From NCBI GenBank assembly GCA_030430515.1, contig JAUIKX010000154.1:1-8323 (forward strand): DNA of 8,323 nucleotides. The letters run 5' to 3'. Shown piece by piece: positions 1 to 7,300 of the stretch (position 1 is its first letter; every line of letters starts with the position of its first letter). Position numbers and translations under genes: made by a program. Under the pieces are notes generated by a model. The model ran no database searches. It had not been told where the DNA came from and worked only from the letters and a program-made list of their open reading frames with translations. Origin of the DNA: Gammaproteobacteria bacterium. Its GTDB lineage: Bacteria; Pseudomonadota; Gammaproteobacteria; Pseudomonadales; Azotimanducaceae.

Positions 1-281
1 CCAAAATAGCCGTCTTCGCAGGGGCTCGTGGGTGCGACCACCAGAACATCTCCGGGTCGGCACTGTTCTACCGCCACGTGAAGCATCCAGTTGTCGCCCG
101 GCGCCACCTGGCAGGTGACCGCCGGCCCGGCAATCTGCGCCGGGCGGTAGATCGGCCGCATGTATGAAGCCATGAGACCTTTTCTACCCTGGGCCTCATG
201 GACCGTTGCCACTTCCGCCTCTGAATAGAGTTCGACGACTTCCGACGGCACCCGCTCGATATCAGTTACGCAAACCGGCAT
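1..281 (-). CDS. ligK: CMHA aldolase / oxaloacetate decarboxylase (LigK/GalC type, RraA-like fold), 3' end outside window
   Basis: This enzyme cleaves 4-carboxy-4-hydroxy-2-oxoadipate into pyruvate and oxaloacetate and also decarboxylates oxaloacetate. It is the last step of the protocatechuate 4,5-cleavage and gallate pathways in the cytoplasm. About 93 residues are visible, from MPVCVTDIERV to the window edge. Recognition rests on family-typical blocks: VATVHEAQGRKGLM near residues 29-42, SYMRPIYRPAQIAGPAVT at about 44-61, and PGDNWMLHV followed by GDVLVVAPTSPCEDGYF. The Gly-Asp-Asn and Arg-rich stretches are characteristic of this class II, metal-dependent aldolase group rather than RraA itself. 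The ATG at 281 has a GGAG upstream on the minus strand. The active-site Arg/Asp region of the C-terminal half lies outside the window. A weak promoter may lie at 369-397. A sister activity within the family (for example HMG aldolase) is possible. Confidence 0.85.
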   Translation of the reverse strand, partial: MPVCVTDIERVPSEVVELYSEAEVATVHEAQGRKGLMASYMRPIYRPAQIAGPAVTCQVAPGDNWMLHVAVEQCRPGDVLVVAPTSPCEDGYF

Positions 282-368
282 GACTTCCACTCCCACTGGG
301 TGATTCCTACAATATGCCGGCCATTATGGCGCTTCCTGGCCTCCTTCGCCCTTCGAATCTCGCCGATC

Positions 369-397
369 GCTATAAGATTTTGCTATACCCAAACCAA
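369..397 (-). promoter_or_regulatory. Possible sigma70-type promoter for the aldolase gene
   Basis: On the minus strand a TTGGTT box (plus-strand 392-397) and a TATAGC box (369-374) are separated by 17 bp. The -10 box matches four of six consensus bases and the -35 box three, so this is a weak candidate. It would give a leader of roughly 80 nt before the aldolase ATG at 281. The 123-bp gap 282-404 holds no other gene and no clear terminator after the lipoprotein gene, so read-through from upstream is equally possible. Confidence 0.3.
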
Positions 398-404
398 CCT
401 GGCG

Positions 405-893
405 CTAGCGCGGAACGAGCTGGAAGATCCACGCTCTCCTAGCGTGCTCATCCAGCTCCGGCAGCTCACCAGCGTATTTTTCCTGAAACGCTGCGAGCAC
501 CCGAGCCTGCAACGCTTCGTCCTCCAACCTGACAGCCTGCATGGCGTAAAGCGTGCCTTCGATCTGCACGCGAACCCTGGCGTCAGCGAGTATGTTGCGC
601 ACCCACTGCCGCTCAGCAGCGCTGTCGCCCATGATCAGTGAAGTCGGCACGTACAAAGCGTCGTCCACGCCGATGCACCAGGTCTGCACCGAGTAGGGGT
701 CATTCAGGCGGGTTTCGATGAACACCGTATCCACCGAGTCCAGGCCCGCCCAATCGTCGAACGGCCTGTCCGCCAGTGGCGCCGAAAGCGCACCACCGGC
801 GAACGGACCGAACGGATCGCCGCCACACGCCGACAGGGCAAGGAGCAGCACGGCGAAGGAACAGGAAATCGTGGATGATGGTTGCATCTTCAT
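405..893 (-). CDS. Lipoprotein with DUF2255-like (flavin split-barrel type) domain
   Basis: A 162-residue exported protein of unconfirmed function. Residues 1-22 form a lipoprotein signal with lipobox L20-S21-A22-C23; G24 at +2 instead of Asp suggests sorting to the outer membrane. The mature part, from about residue 45, has the rhythm of DUF2255 / nitroreductase-like split-barrel proteins. There is a W-A-x-L opening, VDTVFIETR, a strand around VDDALYVPTS, then RQWVRNILADARVRVQIEG, VRLEDEALQARVLAAFQEKY and a final strand IFQLVP. Those relatives often bind flavin or F420, but no cofactor residue can be assigned here. The domain match is by eye. The start at 893 has only a weak AAGG upstream; a second ATG at 887 is possible. 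The gene diverges from the MarR regulator across an AT-rich inverted repeat, so MarR control is likely. Confidence 0.72.
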   Translation of the reverse strand: MKMQPSSTISCSFAVLLLALSACGGDPFGPFAGGALSAPLADRPFDDWAGLDSVDTVFIETRLNDPYSVQTWCIGVDDALYVPTSLIMGDSAAERQWVRNILADARVRVQIEGTLYAMQAVRLEDEALQARVLAAFQEKYAGELPELDEHARRAWIFQLVPR

Positions 894-894
894 G

Positions 895-935
895 ATAGTT
901 TAACCTTAAATTATTTTGATTCTAAATTAAACTAT
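895..935. promoter_or_regulatory. Divergent promoter/operator region, likely MarR binding site
   Basis: The region is strikingly AT-rich against its GC-rich surroundings. It holds a perfect 9-bp inverted repeat, ATAGTTTAA (895-903) and TTAAACTAT (927-935). Nested on the left is an 18-bp near-palindrome, TAGTTTAA-CC-TTAAATTA (896-913), with one mismatched pair; this is the size of a typical MarR dimer site. TAAATTA also recurs directly at 907-913 and 923-929. The lipoprotein gene starts just left of it and the MarR gene just right. A TTGACT (plus-strand 946-951) could be a minus-strand -35 box, putting the matching -10 inside the repeat. MarR proteins commonly repress divergent genes from such sites. 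Binding is inferred. Confidence 0.6.
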
Positions 936-962
936 ATGCCCCAGGAGTCAAGCAGCGAACGC

Positions 963-1403
963 ATGGATCATCACCCGCAGACCGTTTTTGAGCTATTCAA
1001 CGAAATCGGCATCATCGATCAGCTGGCGACCACGCGGTTTGAACGCGCCCTGCCCTACGGACTCACCGCCTCGCAGTTTTCCGTGCTCAACAACTTCGTC
1101 AGGCTCGGTGGCGAGCGATCGCCGAAACAGCTCGCGGATGCATTTCAGGTGACCAAAGGTGCGATGACCAACACGTTGAGCAAGCTTGAAAGCAAAGGCT
1201 TCGTCACGATCAGGCCTAGCGATATCGACGGTCGGGCAAAAATCGTGCAGATTACGCAGGCTGGTGTAAGCGCACGCCATGAGGCGATTGCCCAGGCCGC
1301 CGAAGCGATGAGTGACCTGGCGGGTCTGATCACGCCCGAAATGCTGAGCACCCTGCTCGGACCGCTGCGAACGATCCGCGCTTATCTCGACCGGAACCGC
1401 TGA
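963..1403 (+). CDS. MarR-family transcriptional regulator
   Basis: A 146-residue cytoplasmic DNA-binding regulator. The winged helix-turn-helix is clear: LTASQFSVLNNFVRLGGERSP (34-54), a helix SPKQLADAFQV (53-63), the recognition helix KGAMTNTLSKLESKGFV (65-81), and the wing around S86-D-I-D-G-R91 with the MarR-typical D-x-D-G-R signature, followed by VQITQAG. The flanking helices form the dimer interface. Starts at 936 (155 residues) or 882 are also open in frame. I chose ATG 963 because AGGAG lies at 943-947 (spacing a long 15 nt) and because 936 sits directly against the inverted repeat without a ribosome site. The ligand is unknown. It is followed 9 bp later by a membrane protein and diverges from the lipoprotein gene, so local autorepression is likely. 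Confidence 0.88.
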   Translation: MDHHPQTVFELFNEIGIIDQLATTRFERALPYGLTASQFSVLNNFVRLGGERSPKQLADAFQVTKGAMTNTLSKLESKGFVTIRPSDIDGRAKIVQITQAGVSARHEAIAQAAEAMSDLAGLITPEMLSTLLGPLRTIRAYLDRNR

Positions 1404-1412
1404 GCAACGACC

Positions 1413-2078
1413 ATGAATCCGATGCGCGAAAGAGCAAAGCTGCACCTGCCCACCGTGCTGCTCACGCTGATTTCCATCGTTCAGGCCCTGGCCCTGGAGC
1501 TGCTCTGGGGCAAGATCATGGCCTCCGGCACCCTGCATGTCTGGTCGCCCGCCAGTATCACCGGCTGGCTGCAGGTTACCGCCACATTTACCGGCATCGT
1601 TCTGGTCTGGGTGCTTTACGCCAACAACATCATGCGCTTTCGCTGGGTGCCGGATACCTTCGAATCCATCGCACCATTCATCATCGGCATACTGCAGTTT
1701 TCGCTGGTGCATTGGATCGGCCCATCTACGGTCGGCCACTGGCTGATGGTGATGGCGGTCATCTTCGCGGTCATGGCGACGATCATGCAGCGGATGATGC
1801 GCATCGCCCGGGCAGACGAGGACAACGCAGCCTTCTTCGAGGGTCGCGCCCCGGCGACATGGCGGGATTTCACGGACGTCATGCTGGGCTGCGCCATTCT
1901 TTTCACCACGGGCTCAGCACTGCTCTTCACCGACTACCGCGGCATGGGCGTACCGGTCATCGTGGCGATCTGCTGGGTACTCCTGCTGTTCCAGCTCCAT
2001 CGCGCGCATATGTTCTGGACGCGCACGGTGATCGACGAGAACCGCCCGCTCTGCGATGACCAGCCGCCTGATGCCTGA
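1413..2078 (+). CDS. Six-helix integral membrane protein, function unknown
   Basis: A 221-residue protein that I do not recognise. Six hydrophobic segments are visible, at about residues 13-33, 51-71, 84-103, 108-126, 154-172 and 179-196. The segments are separated by short loops, with one longer loop (127-153) rich in charged residues (RMMRIARADEDNAAFF, then EGRAPATW). Arg-rich N-terminal residues (MNPMRERAKLH) suggest a cytoplasmic N-terminus, and six helices place the C-terminus there too. No transporter or enzyme motif is apparent. It starts 9 bp after the MarR stop with only a weak ribosome site, so it is probably cotranscribed and its expression may be coupled to MarR. Pairing with a regulator suggests a role in response to the regulator's ligand, but this is a guess. 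Confidence 0.75.
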   Translation: MNPMRERAKLHLPTVLLTLISIVQALALELLWGKIMASGTLHVWSPASITGWLQVTATFTGIVLVWVLYANNIMRFRWVPDTFESIAPFIIGILQFSLVHWIGPSTVGHWLMVMAVIFAVMATIMQRMMRIARADEDNAAFFEGRAPATWRDFTDVMLGCAILFTTGSALLFTDYRGMGVPVIVAICWVLLLFQLHRAHMFWTRTVIDENRPLCDDQPPDA

Positions 2079-2109
2079 GGGCGGCAGATCCACCTGCACG
2101 TCGACTGAA

Positions 2110-2127
2110 AGGCTACTGAATTAGCCT
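2110..2127 (+). terminator. Weak hairpin, possible terminator after the membrane-protein gene
   Basis: AGGCTA (2110-2115) pairs perfectly with TAGCCT (2122-2127) around a 6-nt loop, followed by GTTTGGGGG. The stem is short and the following T-run is only three bases, so intrinsic termination would be weak. It sits in the 119-bp gap between the MarR unit and the CsgG operon. The rest of that gap shows no convincing -35/-10 pair and no gene. Confidence 0.25.
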
Positions 2128-2185
2128 GTTTGGGGGATGCTTCACATTGCGTCGAGGGCAAAACTGACCCGGTAAGCGGATGTTC

Positions 2186-2190
2186 AGGGG
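2186..2190 (+). promoter_or_regulatory. Ribosome binding site supporting a TTG start
   Basis: AGGGG lies 7 nt before the TTG at 2198. The later in-frame ATGs at 2213 and 2222 have no convincing Shine-Dalgarno sequence at normal distance. This is the only reason to prefer the TTG. The choice changes the signal peptide n-region by 5 or 8 residues but not the mature protein. Confidence 0.4.
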
Positions 2191-2197
2191 CGGTTAA

Positions 2198-3178
2198 TTG
2201 TCCGACAGCACAATGAGTGTCATGAAGCTGGCAAAACATATCTCAGCCGTTCTGGTTCTTTGCGCGGCATCGGCGGTGTGGGCCGCGGATACAGGCGAAG
2301 AAGACCGCACCTATCCCGCCTACGGCGGGCCGCGGCACGTGGTCGCTGTGCTTCCCTTCGCCAACCGGGTGCAGAACATCTACGGCGGTTACGAGATCGG
2401 CGAAGGCCTCTCCGAGATGCTCATCACCGAGCTGATGCGCACTGAGCGCTTCCAACTCGTCGAGCGTGAGATCATCGGCAACATCGTTCAGGAGCAGGAG
2501 CTTGGCATGACCGGGCTCACCAACGCCCAGACCGGCCCGAAAACGGGACAGCTCTCCGGCGCTCAGTTCATGATTCGGGGTGCCGTAACGGAGTTCAACG
2601 ACCAGGCGGGGGGCGGCGGTCTGAAGCTCAGCTACAGCAAAGCCGAAGCCAGCACCAAATCCAGCAAAGCGTACGTCGGTATCGACGTACGGTTGGTCGA
2701 CAATGCCACAGGGCAGATCTACGCCTCCTACAACGCGCATGCGGAAGCCGTCTCCCGCGGCGCGAGCCTCGCAGCAGTGATCAGCGAGTTCGGTGAAGAC
2801 TTCAAGTTCGGCGCCTCTCACTTCAAGAACACCCCCATCGGCAAGGCCACCCGAAACGCACTGGAAAAGATCGTCGACTTCATCATCGCCGAGAGCGCCA
2901 ATATTCCCTGGCAGGGGATGCTCATCCAGGCGATGCCGGGCGCGGCTTACATCAATCGCGGTGCGAACACGAACCTGAAATCCGGGGACGAGCTGGTGGT
3001 GTTCTCACCCGGTATTCCTTTGATCGATCCCGAAACCGGCTTCAACCTCGGCTCGGTGGAGAAACGCGTGTGCACCATCAGCGTGACCGAAGTCCGGGAC
3101 AAATTTTCCATCGCCGCCCCGTCAGCAGACTGTGCGGGGCAGACACTCAAACGCGGGGACATTGTGAGGTTTCCATGA
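2198..3178 (+). CDS. CsgG/HfaB-family outer-membrane assembly protein with extra C-terminal domain
   Basis: A 326-residue exported protein. CsgG-type proteins oligomerise into outer-membrane export channels or assembly platforms. A Sec signal (core VLVLCAASA, cleavage near VWA-AD at residues 30/31) is followed by the CsgG domain at about 47-232. Visible elements are HVVAVLPFANR, EGLSEMLITELMRTERFQLVERE, NIVQEQELG, GAQFMIRGAVTEF, a Gly-rich then Ser/Lys-rich stretch ending in YVGIDVRLVDNATGQIYAS, and a helix KATRNALEKIVDFI. The Gly-rich and post-YAS segments match the two positions where CsgG inserts transmembrane hairpins. Residues 236-326 form a small beta-rich domain (INRGANTNLKSGDELVVF, DPETGFNLGSVE, LKRGDIVRF), like the SH3-like C-terminal part of FlgT-type proteins. 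No canonical lipobox is present. The TTG start is preferred for its ribosome site; ATG 2213 or 2222 are alternatives. It overlaps the next gene by 4 nt. Confidence 0.87.
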   Translation: MSDSTMSVMKLAKHISAVLVLCAASAVWAADTGEEDRTYPAYGGPRHVVAVLPFANRVQNIYGGYEIGEGLSEMLITELMRTERFQLVEREIIGNIVQEQELGMTGLTNAQTGPKTGQLSGAQFMIRGAVTEFNDQAGGGGLKLSYSKAEASTKSSKAYVGIDVRLVDNATGQIYASYNAHAEAVSRGASLAAVISEFGEDFKFGASHFKNTPIGKATRNALEKIVDFIIAESANIPWQGMLIQAMPGAAYINRGANTNLKSGDELVVFSPGIPLIDPETGFNLGSVEKRVCTISVTEVRDKFSIAAPSADCAGQTLKRGDIVRFP

Positions 3179-3531
3179 AGTACGCGATTTTCTGCACCGC
3201 AATCATCTTCCTGAGCACGAACACAAACGCCGACACGGCATACGACCCTGTGCGGGACGACAGCCTGCCATCAGGCTCCATCGCTCAGGTGTACGATGCT
3301 GAGTGGCTGGGGCTGGAGGCGTCGGCAACGCGCATGGACGCCAGCGCAAGCCGAGCGCTCGCCGGCTGGGAAGTCCCCAACCGGTACGGGCGCGCGGCAG
3401 ATGCCTGGCGACGACAGGCAGACCGGGACAACCTCGAATATGGACGCTACCTGGCCTCAGTCGACCGGTGGCGAGAGCATCGGCAACTTCGCAGGAGGCA
3501 TCCACATGAACGGCCTGATCGCCACCGCTAG
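3175..3531 (+). CDS. Small secreted protein of unknown family in CsgG operon
   Basis: A 118-residue protein that I do not recognise. Its ATG overlaps the CsgG stop in an ATGA (3175-3178), with GTGAGG just upstream, so translation is coupled. Residues 1-19 are a Sec signal peptide (MKYAIFCTAIIFLSTNTNA), cut before DTAYD. The mature part is hydrophilic and aromatic/Ala-rich (LGLEASATRMDASASRALAGWEV, then helical NRYGRAADAWRRQADRDNLEYGRYL). It may be a periplasmic partner of the CsgG-like protein, but no CsgE or CsgF resemblance is clear. The last 20 residues are abnormally Arg/His-rich (HRQLRRRHPHERPDRHR), in part because the codons there also carry the next gene's ribosome site. It overlaps the next gene by 26 nt, so a frameshift near the end should be considered. 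Confidence 0.65.
   Translation: MKYAIFCTAIIFLSTNTNADTAYDPVRDDSLPSGSIAQVYDAEWLGLEASATRMDASASRALAGWEVPNRYGRAADAWRRQADRDNLEYGRYLASVDRWREHRQLRRRHPHERPDRHR
3491..3498 (+). promoter_or_regulatory. Strong ribosome binding site fixing the start at 3506
   Basis: GCAGGAGG ends 7 nt before ATG 3506. The reading frame is open upstream to 3296, but only this ATG has a strong Shine-Dalgarno sequence and begins a proper signal peptide. The site lies inside the coding end of the preceding gene. Confidence 0.75.
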
Positions 3532-4348
3532 GCTACTTTTTGCCACCTGTCTCCTGGCTGTCGGCATCCCGGCGGCTGCTTCGTCGCCCACGATCATGGT
3601 GCTGCTCGACGAACGCATTTCCGGCGTTTACGGCACCACGGCCACCGAGTCCATGGGCCACGCCGAGAACGTCATCGCAAGCAGGTTGCGAACGGCCGGA
3701 TTCCGGGTGCTCGACCCGGCCACCGTAAGAGCCAACACACAGCAGGCGAAAGGGTTGCGGCTCATGGAGGGGGACGAGAGAGCGGCCGCCGCGATCGGGC
3801 TGCAGAACGAGGCCGACTACTCTGTTATCGGCACGGCGCTCAGCAAGCCTTCAGCCACGAAACTGTTCGAGACACGTATGCAATCGCTGCAGGCCACCGT
3901 GAGTGTGCGTGTCGTACGTAACGACGACGCGCAAACCGTCGCCAGCGCTCAGGCCACCGCAACGAAAGCCCACATCGACGAAGTGGCCGGCGGCGCGATG
4001 GCGCTGGAAGAAGCTGCAGCTCTGGTCGCAGATCAGGTGAGCCAGCAGCTGACCCCGATGCTTGCACCGTCGGTCAGCAGCCAGAGCCTCATGCTGAATA
4101 TTTCAGGCCTGGTCTCGTACCGGCACCTGGATTTCGTCATGGGCTACTTCGAGAACGATGTCGAGAATGTAAGCAGCGTGAGCCTCGGCAGCTTCACCGA
4201 GGGTATTGCCGTACTCAACCTGCAACACACCGGCAGCATCGAGGAAATCGCCCGTGCAGTGGCCCGCAAAAAGTTCAAGGGTTTCAGACTCGAACCGACG
4301 ACGGTTACCGCCAACCGTATGGACCTCGCCGCAGTTCTGGAGCAGTAA
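3506..4348 (+). CDS. Secreted protein with TolB-N/CsgG-like domain and C-terminal ferredoxin-like domain
   Basis: A 280-residue exported protein. Residues 1-25 are a Sec signal peptide with A23-A24-A25 before the cut. The first domain, at about 28-185, starts with the strand PTIMVLLDE. It continues with a helix ENVIASRLRTAGFRVLDPATV, then EADYSVIGTALSKP, QATVSVRVVRNDDAQTVASAQATAT and a long Ala-rich helix ending ALVADQVSQQL. This order resembles the TolB N-terminal / CsgG / FlgT-middle fold. Residues from about 195 to 280 alternate strand-helix-strand-strand-helix-strand (LMLNISGL, YRHLDFVMGYF, VSSVSLGSF, IAVLNLQHTG, IEEIARAVARKKF, FRLEPTTV), which suggests a ferredoxin-like fold. I cannot name a family; the fold assignments are by eye. 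A periplasmic accessory of the CsgG-like protein is the likeliest role. Its stop TAA shares one base with the next ATG. Confidence 0.75.
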   Translation: MNGLIATARLLFATCLLAVGIPAAASSPTIMVLLDERISGVYGTTATESMGHAENVIASRLRTAGFRVLDPATVRANTQQAKGLRLMEGDERAAAAIGLQNEADYSVIGTALSKPSATKLFETRMQSLQATVSVRVVRNDDAQTVASAQATATKAHIDEVAGGAMALEEAAALVADQVSQQLTPMLAPSVSSQSLMLNISGLVSYRHLDFVMGYFENDVENVSSVSLGSFTEGIAVLNLQHTGSIEEIARAVARKKFKGFRLEPTTVTANRMDLAAVLEQ

Positions 4349-7300
4349 TGGTCAGACGAGCCGTTTTCTGCATTCTCCTGGCGTTCACCGTCGCAAGCGC
4401 CGCGCACGCTCTGGTCCCCGCAGAAGTGCTCGAGGCCGTCCAGCAACTGGCCGACAATCCGGCCGGCGCCAGCAGTCGGCAGAGGGCTCTGGTCGTCGCC
4501 TACAACGACGACATCAACACCCTCGCCAGGCGCGGCAATATCAGCAACAGCTGGTACCAGGCTGCGCAGAATGAGTTCGCCCACCGCAATCAGGTCCTGG
4601 CGAAAGGCGCAGCGGAGCACGTCGGTGCAGAGTTCACGGTTCAGAAACGGCCCGCTAACAAGCCCTGGATGCCCGGCACCGATTCCGACTACATCACCAA
4701 GGTCCGCCACCCCGATCAGGTCACTGCCATGCAGGCGGAGTACAACACCCGCATGAACAACTACCTGAGGCGGAACGGGGTCGGCACTGCCCAGGGACGG
4801 GGCGACTGGCACGTCAAACTGGATACCGACTTCATGGCCGACCCGGAGGAACTCGGCAAAGGCCTCAGCAGGGCTGAAGCTGAGAGCATGTTTCGTGAAG
4901 TCGCTCGTCGCAACAACAAAGCCTACACAAGGCGTGCCGCCGCTGAGTACGAACGGGTGTTCCGCTCGGGCGAGCGGCCGCTCAGTCCGGCCGAATACAA
5001 AGGCTACTCGGCACAGATGCGCGACTTTGCGGAGTACAAGCAGCCGAAGATCGATGCTTACCTGAAGAAGATGCAGAGCGGACGGCTCACCAGCGGGGAG
5101 ATCGACGACCTGCAGAAGCTGATATCCGATCAGCAGAAAGCCATTTCCCGCCTGGAATCCATGGATGAGGCGCTACGCACTCAGCAAGGACTTCCACCAC
5201 GCTCCAAACTGCCGCCGACTACCCGGCAGATGCAGGTCGTCATCGATGCGAACGGCATGCGCATGGAGCGGATCTACGGTCCGGCCGAACAGATCGGATC
5301 AACGACAGCGGCTGAGCTCGGCACATCACGCATGCGTAGCGGCATCGGCAAAAATCTTGGCGCACACATGGTGAAAGACAGCTCCATCAGCCGAGCGACC
5401 ATGAACCTGGCCGAGTCGTACGCCGAGGCCGCGCGCAAAAACCCGAATTTTTCCGCAACGTGGGCAGACGATCTCGCCGCACTCACCGACAACCTGGCAC
5501 CGGCACAGAAAGGCGAAGTCATCGAGCGGGTCGCCAGAAGTGATCCCAAAGCCGCCGCAAAGCTTGCGGAATCCATGAGAGCGCAGTTTGCCGCTGCCAA
5601 CCCAAAGCTGAGCGCTACGGCACTGCAGCGTCTCGGCCAGGGCCTTGATGATGCGATCAACCGCGCGTTGGCTCGCGCCAACAACGCACTGGGTTACACC
5701 ACAGACTCCGTCGGCATGGCGGCCGCCCGGCAACGTTTCGGGGCAGCGGCGGAGAAAGTGCTCGCAAGGCTGGGGGATGCCGCGGGCAAAGGACTGATCG
5801 CGGCAGAAGTGGCCGTTTTCCTACGCGACTACCTGCATGCCTACAAGGAGCTCTACACCAATCCGAACCTGACACCCGAACAGCTCGACAAACTGGAAGA
5901 ACAGGCCCGCAACGCCGGCATAAGGCTCGCAGGCGTAGGCGCCGCTGGGCTGGGCATGGAAGCACTGATCGCGACATTTCCCGAGCTTGGCCCGGTTCTC
6001 GTCGGCGCTGGAAGCTATCTGCTGACACGAGGCGCGATCGAAGGGACATGGGTGGACGAGAGCGTCGAAAACATGATCGACCAGGCGTTCATCTCAGGCG
6101 AAGCCGCCCTGGAATACCTGAAGGAACTGACATACCAGGTAAGCGACCGGATGCTTCGAGAAGAAGAGAAGCAGCGGCTGCTGCTGGCCTATCTGAAAGC
6201 AATCAAAGAAGGAAAACTCGCCCTGCAGGATGGCGTTTCCGCCAAAGACCTCATGCATGCGATCGAGAATGGCGATCTGAAGAACATCATGCGCTATCTG
6301 GTTGAAAAGGCGAGTGGTGACTGCCTGGCGAAGAAGGCGTTGGGCCTGCCGTGCGACGAGGACGAAGTCAAAGGCAACACCATCGACGCCCTCCTTGCCA
6401 AAGCCAATCAGTCGATCGACCTGGCGCTGCGCGATCTCGCATCCGCAGATGCGCTGGTGCAGAAAGCTGATCCATTGGTCGACCAGGCAATGCTCGACGC
6501 CAATGCCATCGAACAGAACGCAAAGGTCATGTATCGCTATCTGCGCAAGCTGCAGGAGCCGCTGGAGAAAGTCGACGATCTGATCGCCGATCTGATGTCG
6601 CACCGCGTGCCCGACGCCTCGCTCGATGCCGCAATCCGAGCCATTGCCCCCCATTGCGCAGATCCGGCCAACGCACCACCCGGCGCACTTGAGCAGGCCG
6701 AAGCCATCAGTCGCGCCATCATCCGGCGGCTGCAGGAGCGCGATCAACTGGCAGAAAAAGGGCGCGCGTTGATCCGAGACGAGGTCACGCCCGTCAATTT
6801 CTGCGATCCGGTGGAATGTAACGGCGTGAAAAAACTCGACGAAACAGACGATATCGCCGAGTTGCTGCGCAAGGCACGCGACCTGATGGTGGGCTGGGAG
6901 GACGAAATCAACTCCGTGAGCACCCACAAGTCGAATGCGCGTGGATTCATCGACGAAGCGCGCAAATTCGCATTTGCACGGCCGACAACCGCAACGGAGA
7001 TGGAGAAGAAAATTCTCGAGGTTGAAAACCGTCTGGAGACCGAGCTCGAAAAAATCCCTGAAGAGCCGCCGCTCGAAGTGCCAGTCGGCGTGCAGGATGT
7101 ATTCCAGCAGGTCGCCGGCATGGGCGTGGCCGGTCCGGACGGCGAGGTGATGACAGGCCTCGAACCGTTGAAGTACCGCAAAGCGATCGACAAGGCATTC
7201 CACGACCTCGACGAAGCGGAGCTGCGCATGGAAGACGCAATCAACACCTTGCTCGGCGACAGCACGCTGGCCGATCTGCTCTCGGAAAACAGCCGCTGCG

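Noticed and set aside
402..411. GCGCTAGCGC perfect palindrome at the lipoprotein stop
   Set aside because: It is a 10-bp self-complementary sequence with no loop or T-run, expected by chance in GC-rich DNA.
300..641. 113-codon plus-strand open frame at the left
   Set aside because: It overlaps the lipoprotein gene antisense, has no ribosome site, and its second half is an ordinary shadow of that gene.
993..1739. 248-codon minus-strand open frame
   Set aside because: It is antisense across both the MarR gene and the membrane-protein gene, with low-complexity His/Arg/Gln-rich content. The plus-strand proteins have clear domains or membrane helices.
2063..2085. GCCGCC/GGCGGC hairpin over the membrane-protein stop codon
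   Set aside because: The stem is six pairs with an 11-nt loop and no T-run follows, so it does not look like an intrinsic terminator.
2243..2821. 192-codon minus-strand open frame opposite the CsgG gene
   Set aside because: It is a shadow of a gene with clear CsgG motifs and has no ribosome site or family resemblance.
3296..3505. Upstream in-frame extension of the 280-residue protein
   Set aside because: The added 70 residues are Arg/Gly-rich and would bury the signal peptide, while ATG 3506 has a strong ribosome site and begins a textbook signal sequence.
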